From: an uncultured Actinobaculum sp.
GTDB taxonomy: Bacteria; Actinomycetota; Actinomycetes; Actinomycetales; Actinomycetaceae
DNA length: 64,000 nt
NCBI GenBank assembly: GCA_938020505.1
Contig: CALIHR010000055.1
Coordinates: forward strand, 1 to 64,000
Direction: 5' to 3'
The translations under genes and the position numbers were made by a program. Under the pieces are notes generated by a model that was not told the origin of the DNA, did not search any database, and saw only the letters and a program-made list of their open reading frames with translations. Position 1 is the stretch's first letter; every line of letters starts with the position of its first letter. Below are positions 34,734-42,809 of this stretch, in pieces.

Positions 34734-35669
34734 ATGAGTGCAAAGAACGCGTGGGGCCGAGGCCTGGCAACTGTTTCCGACGGACGTATTCTCGACGTGT
34801 GGTATCCGGAGCTCGGATTCGGCGAGCCCGCCGAGGGCGCCGACCTCGAGCTGGCCGAGACCGAAGACCAGATTCGCGCGGTCCAGACGCGGGCCGTCAC
34901 GACGTCGATCGACGTCGACGCCGCCCCCGAGAACGCCGCCGACGCCTACCTGCGCCTGCACTTGCTGTCCCATCGGCTCGTGCGCCCGAACGAGATCAAC
35001 CTGGAGGGAATCTTCGGCGTCCTCGAAAACGTGGCGTGGACGAATCTGGGGCCTGTGGCCGTGGACAAGCTGACCGAGGTGCAGCTGCGCGCCCGCGCGG
35101 TCTGTGCGAACCTGCAGGTGCTCGGCGTCGACAAGTTTCCGCGGATGGTCGACTACGTCGTGCCTTCGGGCGTGCGCATCGCCGACGGCAACAACGTGCG
35201 CCTGGGCGCGCATCTGGCCGAGGGAACCACCGTCATGCACGCCGGTTTCGTCAATTTCAACGCGGGAACCCTGGGCAACGCAATGGTCGAGGGTCGGATT
35301 TCGCAGGGAGTGGTGATCGGCGTCGGTTCGGACATCGGCGGCGGCGCCTCCACGATGGGCACGCTCTCCGGCGGCGGCAGGGAACGGGTGCGCGTGGGCG
35401 AGCGCTCGCTCGTGGGCGCGAACGCGGGAATCGGCATCGCGCTCGGCGACGACTGCATCGTCGAGGCCGGCTTGTACGTCACGGCCGGAACGAAGGTCAC
35501 AGTCCTGCCCGCCAAGGGCGAGGGCGGCGAACCGCGCGTGGTCTCGGCCCGTGAGCTTTCCGGCGCGAACAACATCCTGTTCCGCCGCAACTCGATCACC
35601 GGCGCCGTCGAGGCGGTCCCCCGCGCGGGCACGGGAATCGAGCTGAACTCGGCGCTTCACGCCAACTGA
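34734..35669 (+). CDS. dapD: 2,3,4,5-tetrahydropyridine-2,6-dicarboxylate N-succinyltransferase
   Basis: 311 aa cytosolic enzyme transferring succinyl from succinyl-CoA to tetrahydrodipicolinate in the diaminopimelate/lysine pathway. The start (AWGRGLATVSDGRILDVWYP) and the LGVDKFPRMVDYVVPSGVR segment (partial) match the actinobacterial DapD form. The C-terminal half is a left-handed beta-helix with hexapeptide turns (VRLGAHLAEGTTVMHAGFVN, IGVGSDIGGGASTMGTLSGG) and ends SGANNILFRRNS. The product feeds DapC, encoded on the opposite strand 860 bases away, so two consecutive enzymes face each other across the orphan HTH gene. Confidence 0.95.
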   Translation: MSAKNAWGRGLATVSDGRILDVWYPELGFGEPAEGADLELAETEDQIRAVQTRAVTTSIDVDAAPENAADAYLRLHLLSHRLVRPNEINLEGIFGVLENVAWTNLGPVAVDKLTEVQLRARAVCANLQVLGVDKFPRMVDYVVPSGVRIADGNNVRLGAHLAEGTTVMHAGFVNFNAGTLGNAMVEGRISQGVVIGVGSDIGGGASTMGTLSGGGRERVRVGERSLVGANAGIGIALGDDCIVEAGLYVTAGTKVTVLPAKGEGGEPRVVSARELSGANNILFRRNSITGAVEAVPRAGTGIELNSALHAN

Positions 35670-35711
35670 CCGGCCCGCGAGTCAAGGCCGTCTGCCATTG
35701 GCTCATGGCCC

Positions 35712-35769
35712 CCTCACTGACAGGTCCCGCGCATAAGCGACAGTTCCTGCGCCTTAAGCGACAGGTTCC
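35712..35769. repeat. Three imperfect repeats resembling an insertion-sequence end
   Basis: Two close units (35728-35747 and 35748-35769) share TAAGCGACAG and TTCC, and a third, weaker one (35712-35727) reads CACTGACAGGTCC. Repeated 20-22 base units of this kind are typical of transposase-binding ends of insertion sequences. No transposase gene is present, so this would be a relic. It lies just past the stop of the orphan HTH gene. Confidence 0.45.
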
Positions 35770-35776
35770 AAACCCT

Positions 35777-36310
35777 CTAAGCCGTCTCGCCAGAGGTCTG
35801 CCCGCCACGGCGGACCTCTTTAGCGGCTTTGAGGCATTCCTCAGGATCCACGTCGTACTCGCCAAACGCCTGTGCATCGGCGACGATGTCGCTCAGTGCC
35901 TCCTCGGCTGCCCGTCGCTGCCGTTTCTGGTACTCCAGCACGTCCGTCAGGCAGAGTCGGCGGTGCTGCCGCTTCCGAAAGAACGGGATCTCGCCGTCAT
36001 CAAGGATGCGTATAAGCGTTGGCCGCGAAACCCCAAGCAGATCCGCTGCCTGTTGCGTTGAGAGCATCGTGCGCTGCGGAACGACGCTGACCGCCGTCCC
36101 CTGACGCGTTGCCTCGACTACATGCCTGAGAATGTCGACCGCCTCAGCAGAAAGCTCGACGGCTTCCTTTCCCAACACCAGTCGAGCCCTTTCACTTCTT
36201 TCAGCCATGGCAGTGTCGGCGAGACGCTGAAGCTTCTGACTGAACTCTGGATCGGCGTTCTGATTGAGCTCTTCGGAAAGAAATGTTCTGCTTTCAAGGG
36301 CTTCGGGCAT
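35777..36310 (-). CDS. Excisionase-family HTH protein, orphan antitoxin-like
   Basis: 177 aa. The middle (about 82-135) is a MerR/excisionase-type helix-turn-helix: MLSTQQAADLLGVSRPTLIR followed by the wing region ILDDGEIPFFRKRQHRRL and CLTDVLEYQKRQ. The first ~80 residues are charged and helical. In actinobacteria such proteins usually precede a PIN-domain ribonuclease as its antitoxin. Here nothing coding follows the stop except repeats resembling an IS end, so the toxin seems lost. ATG 36310 is chosen because AGGAGG lies seven bases upstream. Neighbouring genes are dapD and dapC, unrelated in function. Confidence 0.8.
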   Translation of the reverse strand: MPEALESRTFLSEELNQNADPEFSQKLQRLADTAMAERSERARLVLGKEAVELSAEAVDILRHVVEATRQGTAVSVVPQRTMLSTQQAADLLGVSRPTLIRILDDGEIPFFRKRQHRRLCLTDVLEYQKRQRRAAEEALSDIVADAQAFGEYDVDPEECLKAAKEVRRGGQTSGETA

Positions 36311-36313
36311 CAC

Positions 36314-36532
36314 TCATCCTCCTGGACGTTCCGGCAAAACAGTTAGACTTTTCGTTTTGTTCGTTTCAATCGTACTGTTCGTTTTGCCTCTGTTCCAAGA
36401 TTGATAAGACTGATCCTTGTTCTTCATTGAGACAGACCCGATTCTTCATCGCAATAGATCCGACGAAAACTGAGCAAATATCTCAACAAGCCCTTGGCGG
36501 CAGCTCCTCCGTTGTCGCTAACCCTGCCGCAG
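36314..36532 (-). promoter_or_regulatory. AT-rich promoter/operator region of the HTH gene
   Basis: An inverted repeat GGCAAAAC (36333-36340) and GTTTTGCC (36381-36388) surrounds two direct copies of TTCGTTTTG (36351-36359 and 36378-36386). On the minus strand TTGAAA (36064-offset site at 36364-36369) and TCTAAC (36342-36347) are separated by 16 bases and could be the promoter. The layout suits autoregulation by the HTH protein. The rest, to 36532, shows no gene. Confidence 0.45.
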
Positions 36533-37750
36533 CTAGCCCCGCAACAGCGCCTCGGGCAGGTGCGGCAGACGGCGGACCGCTTCGTCAATGGCGGGGTCGG
36601 TCGCCGTGAGGGAGATTCGCACGCGGTCGCGCCCGGCCTCGCCGTAAAAGTCGCCCGGGGCGACGACGATGCCCAGATCGGCGCACGCCCGAACGATGTC
36701 CCAGCCTGTCGGCGCCTCTACCACGCTGCCGCCATCGTGATTAGAACCAGCCGCACCGCCGGCAGCATCGGCGCCAAAATCACCAGCCGCACCATCGCCC
36801 GGCCGTTTTGCCGCGGCCCAAATGTAAAGCCCCGCCACGGACAGCGGGTCGTTGACCAGGCCCGCGGCGTCGAGCACTGCCAGGAGCTTCTCGCGCCTGC
36901 GCGCATAGACGGCCCGCTGCTCGGCCACATGCGCGTCGTCGCCCAGCGCCCACGTCATTGCGGCCTGCACCGGTCCGGGCATGAGGAATCCCGCGTGCTT
37001 GCGGATCTCGGCGATCGGCCCGATCATCGCCGGGTCGCCCGCGAGGAAGGCCGCCCGGTAACCGGCCATATTCGACTGTTTGGACAGCGAATACAGGCAC
37101 AGGAGGCCCGCGACGTCGCCGTCGCACACCCGCTCGTCCAGGATCGACGGCGCCTCGGGAACGTCCCACGCAAGCTCGGCGTAGCACTCGTCGCTGGCGA
37201 CCACGACGCCGCGCTCCCGCGCCCACGTGAGGATCGCCCGCAGGCGCTCCACGCCGAGCACGTGCCCGTCGGGGTTCCCCGGCGAGTTGAGCCAGAGCAT
37301 GCTCATCACGGGCCACGTCGAAGGGTCGGCGTCCGTGTCCACGGGCACGGGCTTGGCGCCAGCGAGGCGCGCGCCGACGTCGTACGTCGGATAGGAGGCG
37401 CGGGGAAAGCCGACGGCGTCCGCGGATCCCAAACCGAGGAGCGAGGGCAGCAAGGCCACCATTTCCTTCGAGCCGATCGTGGGAAGCACGCCTGTCTCGG
37501 CGCGCACGCCGCGGCGTCGTTCAAGCCATCCGCGTACGGCCGCTCGCAGCTCGGCCGTTCCGACCGTCAGCGGATAGCCGTGGGCGTCGGATGCGGCGTC
37601 CAAGGCCGCTTGCGCGCCGGAGGGGACCGAATCCACCGGCGTGCCGATCGTCAGGTCCACGACGCCGTCCGGATGCGCTGCGGCGCGCTCCCGCACCGGC
37701 ACGAGCGAGTCCCAGGGGAAATCAGGAAGCTGAGCGCCGAGGAGTCCCAT
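36533..37750 (-). CDS. dapC: Succinyldiaminopimelate transaminase
   Basis: 405 aa PLP-dependent class I aminotransferase of lysine/peptidoglycan precursor synthesis, converting N-succinyl-2-amino-6-ketopimelate to N-succinyl-LL-DAP. Motifs: GVVDLTIGTPVDSVP near the start, LWLNSPGNPDG, VVASDECYAEL and the PLP lysine in LYSLSKQSNMAGYRAAF. A low-complexity insert of about 25 residues (rich in Gly, Ala, Asp) lies near residues 317-345. The ATG at 37750 overlaps the ferredoxin TGA by one base (TGATG). The fdxA-dapC pair is the usual actinobacterial order, which supports the DapC call over other aminotransferases. Confidence 0.93.
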   Translation of the reverse strand: MGLLGAQLPDFPWDSLVPVRERAAAHPDGVVDLTIGTPVDSVPSGAQAALDAASDAHGYPLTVGTAELRAAVRGWLERRRGVRAETGVLPTIGSKEMVALLPSLLGLGSADAVGFPRASYPTYDVGARLAGAKPVPVDTDADPSTWPVMSMLWLNSPGNPDGHVLGVERLRAILTWARERGVVVASDECYAELAWDVPEAPSILDERVCDGDVAGLLCLYSLSKQSNMAGYRAAFLAGDPAMIGPIAEIRKHAGFLMPGPVQAAMTWALGDDAHVAEQRAVYARRREKLLAVLDAAGLVNDPLSVAGLYIWAAAKRPGDGAAGDFGADAAGGAAGSNHDGGSVVEAPTGWDIVRACADLGIVVAPGDFYGEAGRDRVRISLTATDPAIDEAVRRLPHLPEALLRG

Positions 37751-38070
37751 CACTCCCCCTGCGGCGGAAGTCCGGCGATGTACGGGTGGTCGCTGCCCGT
37801 GGGCCCCAAACGCTGGGCGCCGCCGGGCGAGCCGATGTCGTCGAAGAATTCGGCGTTGACCGACTCGAACACGGACCATTCCTCAGGAAGGTCGTCCTCA
37901 TAGTAGATCGCTTCGACGGGGCAGACGGGCTCGCACGCACCGCAGTCGACGCACTCGTCGGGGTGGATGTAGAGCGTTCGCTCGCCCTCGTAGATGCAGT
38001 CGACAGGGCATTCGTCGACGCATGCGCGGTCCATGACGTCGACGCACGGAAGCGCGATGATGTACGCCAT
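37750..38070 (-). CDS. fdxA: 7Fe ferredoxin
   Basis: 106 aa electron carrier. Cysteines are arranged for a 3Fe-4S and a 4Fe-4S cluster: PCVDVMDRACVDECPVDCI in the first half and CVDCGACEPVCPVEAIYYED in the second. The C-terminal FFDDIGSPGGAQRLGP is typical of the actinobacterial FdxA group. The ATG has AAGGAAGG upstream. Its stop overlaps the dapC start. A dyad symmetry at 38093-38113 covers the probable promoter. Confidence 0.96.
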   Translation of the reverse strand: MAYIIALPCVDVMDRACVDECPVDCIYEGERTLYIHPDECVDCGACEPVCPVEAIYYEDDLPEEWSVFESVNAEFFDDIGSPGGAQRLGPTGSDHPYIAGLPPQGE

Positions 38071-38092
38071 TTCCTTCCTTCTTTCGTTGCGA

Positions 38093-38113
38093 CTACAAGC
38101 CTAGTCCTTGTAG
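38093..38113 (-). promoter_or_regulatory. Dyad over the fdxA promoter
   Basis: CTACAAG, seven bases, CTTGTAG: perfect 7-bp arms. On the minus strand the spacer contains TAGGCT-like -10 sequence (GACTAGGCTT), so a bound regulator would block fdxA-dapC transcription. A transcript hairpin is also possible, but there is no T-run. Confidence 0.45.
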
Positions 38114-38131
38114 GACCTTAGGGCCATGTGG

Positions 38132-41100
38132 TCACTTGCACACCACTCGATTGGTCGGCGAGTAGGTCCACTTGTAGTTCGAGTTTTCGTGGACCTTTCC
38201 GTCTCGCGAGACCTTCCGCGAGACGGTCACCGTGAAGCCCGGCCCTCCGGCCCCGGAGGGTTCGCAGTCGCGAGCCGGGTTGACTTTCGTCGTCGGCGCG
38301 ACCTGGGCGTAGGGCTTCGACGTCGTCGTCTCGACGTCCCAGTACTTCGTCGACCAGAGCTTCGAATACACCTTTCCGTCGGCGACCCAGGTGTCGATGA
38401 CCGCGCCGTACGGAGTGTTGTTCTTGAACCTCATGTCGTACTTTCCCTCCCACAGGGTCGACTCCATGCCCATGGGATAGCGCGAGAAGTACTTCGAGTG
38501 CGGTTTGTGCTCGACGTCGACGAATCCCGCCCTGTACCCCAGGTTGAAGGTGTTTGTGGACAGTTGGGAAAGGCCTCCGCCCAAAGCGGTCGAGTTGAAG
38601 CCGTTCGCCACCACGCCCGAAGAGACAAAGCCGTGCGCGGCGTCGATGGGCCCGAGCGCCTTGAGCAGCGAGAACTCCTCGTCGGGTTTGACGAGCGTGT
38701 TCGCGATCTTTTGCGTGCCGACCTTGAGGTTCGTGGTGCGAACCGCGTCGTTGGTCAAGGGGGTCTCGATGGAGGAGACGACCTCCTTGACGCCCATCTT
38801 CTCCGCGTCCCCCGTGGTGAACTTCGCGGGGACGGACTTCGTGGCGACCTCGACCTTCCGTTCCCCCGTCGTCGCGGCCTCCGCAGCGGATTCCGCGAGC
38901 TTTCCCTCGTCGAAGCCCACGCCGTCTTCGGACGGAATGATCTTCGGCGTCGTGTGATTGACTATCTCGATTTTGGCGTCCCTGCCTTCCTTCAGGAGGG
39001 AGGGCGCGCCCTTGCGGACGACGTCGCTCAGCTTCTCCGAATCCAGCTTGAGTTTGAGCTCGCCGTCGGAGGCCACGAACTTGGAGACCGAGGCCAGCTG
39101 CTTCGGGGTCACCGTCACCGTGGCCGATCCGACTTTCACCGTGAGATTGCCCGAAACAAGGGGCTTGGCAAGGTCTTTCAGCGCCCTTTGCGCCTCAGAA
39201 TCCTTGATGTCCGGCTCCTTTTCCTTGACAGGCAAAGGTATCGTCTTGCCTTCGAGCATCTTCTCGGCGATCTTCTTGGACGCCTCCTCGCGGTTGAGGT
39301 CAACCCCCTTCTTCGCTTTCGTGGTCTTCGGGGTCACCCCGTCGAACTCTATCGATGCGTTCGTCGGCGTGTTCACCGAGGCGTCCACAAGGGAATCGAC
39401 TGTTTTTCGCAGTTTTGCCTGGTCGACGTCGACGGTCGGGGCGACCTCGGAGCCTCCCGTCATGCTGTCCCACAGACGCAGGGGGTTGAGAGAGAATCCC
39501 GAGAGGGAATCGACCGTGGACTTCGCGTCGAATTTCGCGTCTATCGAAGAGGGGTCGATAGTTTGCTCCTTGCCCCCGATCGAGACTTTCACGGGCTGGG
39601 ACAGCCGGCTCGAAAGTTCGGATTCGAGCTTCGCCTGGGCGGCCTCGCGGGACATTCCGCCGACCTTCACGCCGGCGACGGTCGTGTTGCCGGGGATCTT
39701 GTTCGAGAAGTAGAACGCGGCCCCCAAATAGACGACGCCGAAGACAAGGGCGGCCGCGGCGACCCAAAGCCACACGGAACGCCTCTTGGCGGGTTCGCCG
39801 TCGGAAGCCTCGCCTTTCGCGAGCTTTTCAACGGTCCTTTCGGCCGACGTTTCGAGGGACGACGGGCCGCCGACGCTTGACGGCGACGCCTCGGTCTCGG
39901 GGCCCAGGATGGGCGCGGCGACGTCGTCGGATACGCTCGGCCTGCTCGTAGGAGTCTCGGCTAGCGCAGAAGCCTCGGCCAGCGTGGAAGCCTCCTGTGC
40001 CGGTAACTCGACCTGCGTCGAGGGCTGAGCTTGCGTCGAGGGCTCGGCGAGGTCCCGCCAGTTCTCGTGCAACGGAAAGCCGCCAGCCGGGGCGGGTTCG
40101 GCGACGTCAGGCTCGGTACCGGCGGCGGACTCGAGGGCGGCGTCGGTCTGCGCAGATTCGGCAACGGCGGCCTCAGGCTCCGCAACGTCCTGCCCAGTCT
40201 CTGCGACGGCGGCTTCAGAATTGGCGAGGCCGTGCCGGGATTCCGCGACGCCGTCGTCGGGCTCCGCAACGTCCTGCCCAGTCTCTGCGACGGCGGCTTC
40301 AGAATTGGCGAGGCCGTGCCGGGATTCCGCGACGCCGTCGTCGGGCTCCGCAACGCCGAGGCCCGACGAGGATTCCCGTGCCGTTTTCTTTCCGGCAGCG
40401 GTTTCGGCTGCGCTCGAGCCGGATGCGAATTCACTCGCGGCGGGCTCAGATTCAGCGGCTCCGGCAAACGGCGGCGAGACGGCCGATGGGGCCGATTGAA
40501 CGGCGGGGCGCGGAGCCGTCGCAGCCACGGCGTCGGCGGCGTCCCAATAGGATCCGGGTGCCCCCGCCGCCTGCGAATCGGCCTCGTCAATCTCGGCCTC
40601 GTCAATCGGGGAATGCTCGGGGGTCTGAGAATCGGCGCGCGCGGCGGTCCGCGAGCCTGCCTCCGGCGTCCTATCGTCGGTTTCCCCTGCGGATGTCCGC
40701 CGATGCTGCCATGCCTCGACGCCAGGCCCGTATACAACTGGCTGCGCGGCGATCGAACGCTTGACGGCGGGAATCGTGGCGGTGTCATCGTCCGAGGAAT
40801 CGGAGACAGCAGGCGCCTCGCCGGCCTCTCCCGAGGCATCCGCGCCGGCACCGGATTCCTTGCCGACGTTGGATTCGAGGCGGGACGGCGCTTCTGGCTT
40901 GAGAGATTCCGCAACGGGCCGCGATTCGCCGGCCGCTTCCTGCCGGACGCCTTCTTTTCCGACTCGCGCGGCCAAGCCGTCGGTCAGAGACGCGTTCGCC
41001 GGCTGACCGGGTGCGCCGCCAGCGGCGGGCGCCGCGGAAAAGCCGGCAGCGGGAACGGGGCCTTGGGCATGGTTCTGTCCGGCTGCGGACGGGGCCGACT

Positions 41101-42445
41101 TTGCTTTCTCGGGCGAACCCGCGGAAGAAGCGGACGATCGCGCAGAAGGAGAGGACGGTTGCGCAGAAGGAGTCGGCGACTGCGCGGATGGAGAAGTCCG
41201 CCGCGCCGAAACTGCGCCGCCGGTCTCGGGCGCCGAAGCAGCCGGCACGGCGGAGCCAGCCGATGCACGGTCGGATACCGCGCCTTGGGTCTGGCGGACG
41301 TCCTCTGGCCTCGCCCTGTCCGCGGCCAGCGGGGCAGCGCCTTTCGTCGCCGCGGCATCGCCCTTGCCCGCTGCGGCAACGTCCTTGGCGGCCTTTGAAG
41401 CTTCGTCTCTCAAGGCGCCCCCGGCCTTCAGGGCGTCCGCTTTCGGAGCACCGGCTTTTGCATCTGGAACGTGCGACTCACGAGCCTTCGCCGGAGTCGC
41501 CTTCGGAGCGGCGTCCGCCGCGGCACTCGCAGACGCGGATTCAACCTTCCCAGCCTTCTCGGCCGCGGGCGCAGGAGCGCTTGGCTGGACAGGCGCCCCA
41601 GGAGCGGCTGCGGCGCCTTCCGCCGCGTCGGCCGCCTTCTGCGCGGACGCGACAGGTTCCTCACCCCCGGCGGTGCGATTCGCCCTCGAGGCGACGTCGT
41701 TGCCAACCGCCGCAGGAGTCGTGGGAGCCGACGGATCCGGCACAACCGGGCGTTTGCCGCCAGAATCAGGTTTGGCAGCAGCCGAGGCTTTCGCAGCAGC
41801 CGCAGATTTGACGGCGGACTCCGTCTTATCCGCAAACGGGGCTTTCGCAGCAGCCGCAACCTTGGCCGCAAGCGGGGATTTGGCAGTGGCCACAGGTTTG
41901 GAAGCAGCCTCCGGTTTGTCAGCGCCTGGCGATTTGGCCACAGATTCGGCTGTCGGCTTGGCCACAGATTCGGCTGTCGGCTTAGCCTCAGCCTCAGATT
42001 CGGCTGCAGCCGCGGCTTCAGCGGCGACAGCGGCCTTGGCCGCGGCCTCAGATCTGACCGCAGCCTCCGCCTTGGCGGTGCCGTCGTCGCCCACGCTCGG
42101 CCTCTTCGCCGCCTCTTGCGACACGGCGTCGGCTTTTGCGACGTCCTTGCCCGACGACGCCGAAAGGGCCGCCCCCCGCGCTTTCGAGGATCCTTTTGCG
42201 GCCGCGGCCTTCGAACTCTTGGCTCCTTTGGACGCCTTCTTCTTCGACCCCTTGGCCCCCTTCGGCCTCACCACGGGGATCGTGGCGGTTATGTCGGGGT
42301 CGTACGCGGAATCGGCGGACTCGCCCGAAGCGCCTTGCGAATCGGCGATTCGCTCGACGTCCTTCCTCTGTTCTCCGCCCGAGTTCCCGCCGCCAGGCGC
42401 AGCGGACCTATCGGTGGCATCAACGTTCTCATTCTCTTGAGTCAC
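38132..42445 (-). CDS. Giant VanW-family envelope protein with Ala-rich cytoplasmic tail
   Basis: 1437 aa. Residues 1 to ~880 are Ala/Ser/Glu/Pro/Lys-rich, low complexity and full of internal repeats. One membrane helix (SVWLWVAAAALVFGVVYLG) lies near 890-913. Outside it come peptidoglycan-binding_4-like segments (IPGNTTVAGVKVGGMSREAA; SIEFDGVTPKTTKAKKGVD) and a VanW domain at ~1228-1370 (NSTALGGGLSQLSTNTFNLG, MESTLWEGKYDMRFKNNTPY). VanW-family (YoaR-like) proteins are envelope proteins of unclear biochemistry. GTG 42445 is chosen because it overlaps the upstream stop (GTGA) and has AAAGGAAAGG before it. The cytoplasmic tail is far longer than usual for the family. Confidence 0.87.
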   Translation of the reverse strand: MTQENENVDATDRSAAPGGGNSGGEQRKDVERIADSQGASGESADSAYDPDITATIPVVRPKGAKGSKKKASKGAKSSKAAAAKGSSKARGAALSASSGKDVAKADAVSQEAAKRPSVGDDGTAKAEAAVRSEAAAKAAVAAEAAAAAESEAEAKPTAESVAKPTAESVAKSPGADKPEAASKPVATAKSPLAAKVAAAAKAPFADKTESAVKSAAAAKASAAAKPDSGGKRPVVPDPSAPTTPAAVGNDVASRANRTAGGEEPVASAQKAADAAEGAAAAPGAPVQPSAPAPAAEKAGKVESASASAAADAAPKATPAKARESHVPDAKAGAPKADALKAGGALRDEASKAAKDVAAAGKGDAAATKGAAPLAADRARPEDVRQTQGAVSDRASAGSAVPAASAPETGGAVSARRTSPSAQSPTPSAQPSSPSARSSASSAGSPEKAKSAPSAAGQNHAQGPVPAAGFSAAPAAGGAPGQPANASLTDGLAARVGKEGVRQEAAGESRPVAESLKPEAPSRLESNVGKESGAGADASGEAGEAPAVSDSSDDDTATIPAVKRSIAAQPVVYGPGVEAWQHRRTSAGETDDRTPEAGSRTAARADSQTPEHSPIDEAEIDEADSQAAGAPGSYWDAADAVAATAPRPAVQSAPSAVSPPFAGAAESEPAASEFASGSSAAETAAGKKTARESSSGLGVAEPDDGVAESRHGLANSEAAVAETGQDVAEPDDGVAESRHGLANSEAAVAETGQDVAEPEAAVAESAQTDAALESAAGTEPDVAEPAPAGGFPLHENWRDLAEPSTQAQPSTQVELPAQEASTLAEASALAETPTSRPSVSDDVAAPILGPETEASPSSVGGPSSLETSAERTVEKLAKGEASDGEPAKRRSVWLWVAAAALVFGVVYLGAAFYFSNKIPGNTTVAGVKVGGMSREAAQAKLESELSSRLSQPVKVSIGGKEQTIDPSSIDAKFDAKSTVDSLSGFSLNPLRLWDSMTGGSEVAPTVDVDQAKLRKTVDSLVDASVNTPTNASIEFDGVTPKTTKAKKGVDLNREEASKKIAEKMLEGKTIPLPVKEKEPDIKDSEAQRALKDLAKPLVSGNLTVKVGSATVTVTPKQLASVSKFVASDGELKLKLDSEKLSDVVRKGAPSLLKEGRDAKIEIVNHTTPKIIPSEDGVGFDEGKLAESAAEAATTGERKVEVATKSVPAKFTTGDAEKMGVKEVVSSIETPLTNDAVRTTNLKVGTQKIANTLVKPDEEFSLLKALGPIDAAHGFVSSGVVANGFNSTALGGGLSQLSTNTFNLGYRAGFVDVEHKPHSKYFSRYPMGMESTLWEGKYDMRFKNNTPYGAVIDTWVADGKVYSKLWSTKYWDVETTTSKPYAQVAPTTKVNPARDCEPSGAGGPGFTVTVSRKVSRDGKVHENSNYKWTYSPTNRVVCK
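40178..40345 (-). repeat. Two 84-base tandem repeats in the VanW gene
   Basis: The units 40178-40261 and 40262-40345 are identical or nearly so, and a third begins before diverging at about 40358. Each encodes 28 residues with VAEPDDGVAESRHGLANSEA. Near-identity implies recent duplication, and length variation between strains is likely. A shorter 24-base repeat (VAKPTAES) occurs near 41930-41985. Confidence 0.9.
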
Positions 42446-42807
42446 GATGGATCCTTTCCTTTGTCGCCGCGACGGGCAAGGGCCCAGCCTGCGGGAACGA
42501 TTGCGGAGACCGGGGCGAGGAAGAGCCAGAGCTGGGACACCCACTGGTCTGTGGAAACGAATGAGTCATTGTTCGGCGGGTACATGAGAAGCCATACGGC
42601 GGCGCCGGCCACGCCGACCGACGCCGCGAACCACGCTGTGACCCACCCGCATTCGACCATGAACCACGCTCCGGCGGCAACCATTCCGGACGCCAGGGCC
42701 AATCCTGCGATCGGCATGTCCACGGGCCCCGCGTGAACGATGGTGGCCAAGATCCCCACCAGCACGCCGACGAGCAAACCTAGCGCGGTCTGCGCTGCTT
42801 TACGCAT
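42442..42807 (-). CDS. Small four-helix membrane protein (DUF6113-like)
   Basis: 121 aa with four hydrophobic segments: AAQTALGLLVGVLVGILATI, a second around GLALASGMVAAGAWFMV, a third VTAWFAASVGVAGAAVWLLM and a last WLFLAPVSAIVPAGWALA. It ends with a short charged tail (RRGDKGKDPS). The ATG lies two bases after the TypA stop and its own stop overlaps the VanW gene start (GTGA), so it is probably co-translated with that envelope protein. Membrane proteins of this size between typA and other genes are common in actinobacteria and uncharacterised. The DUF number is a recollection and should be confirmed by profile search. Confidence 0.75.
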   Translation of the reverse strand: MRKAAQTALGLLVGVLVGILATIVHAGPVDMPIAGLALASGMVAAGAWFMVECGWVTAWFAASVGVAGAAVWLLMYPPNNDSFVSTDQWVSQLWLFLAPVSAIVPAGWALARRGDKGKDPS

Positions 42808-42809
42808 AG

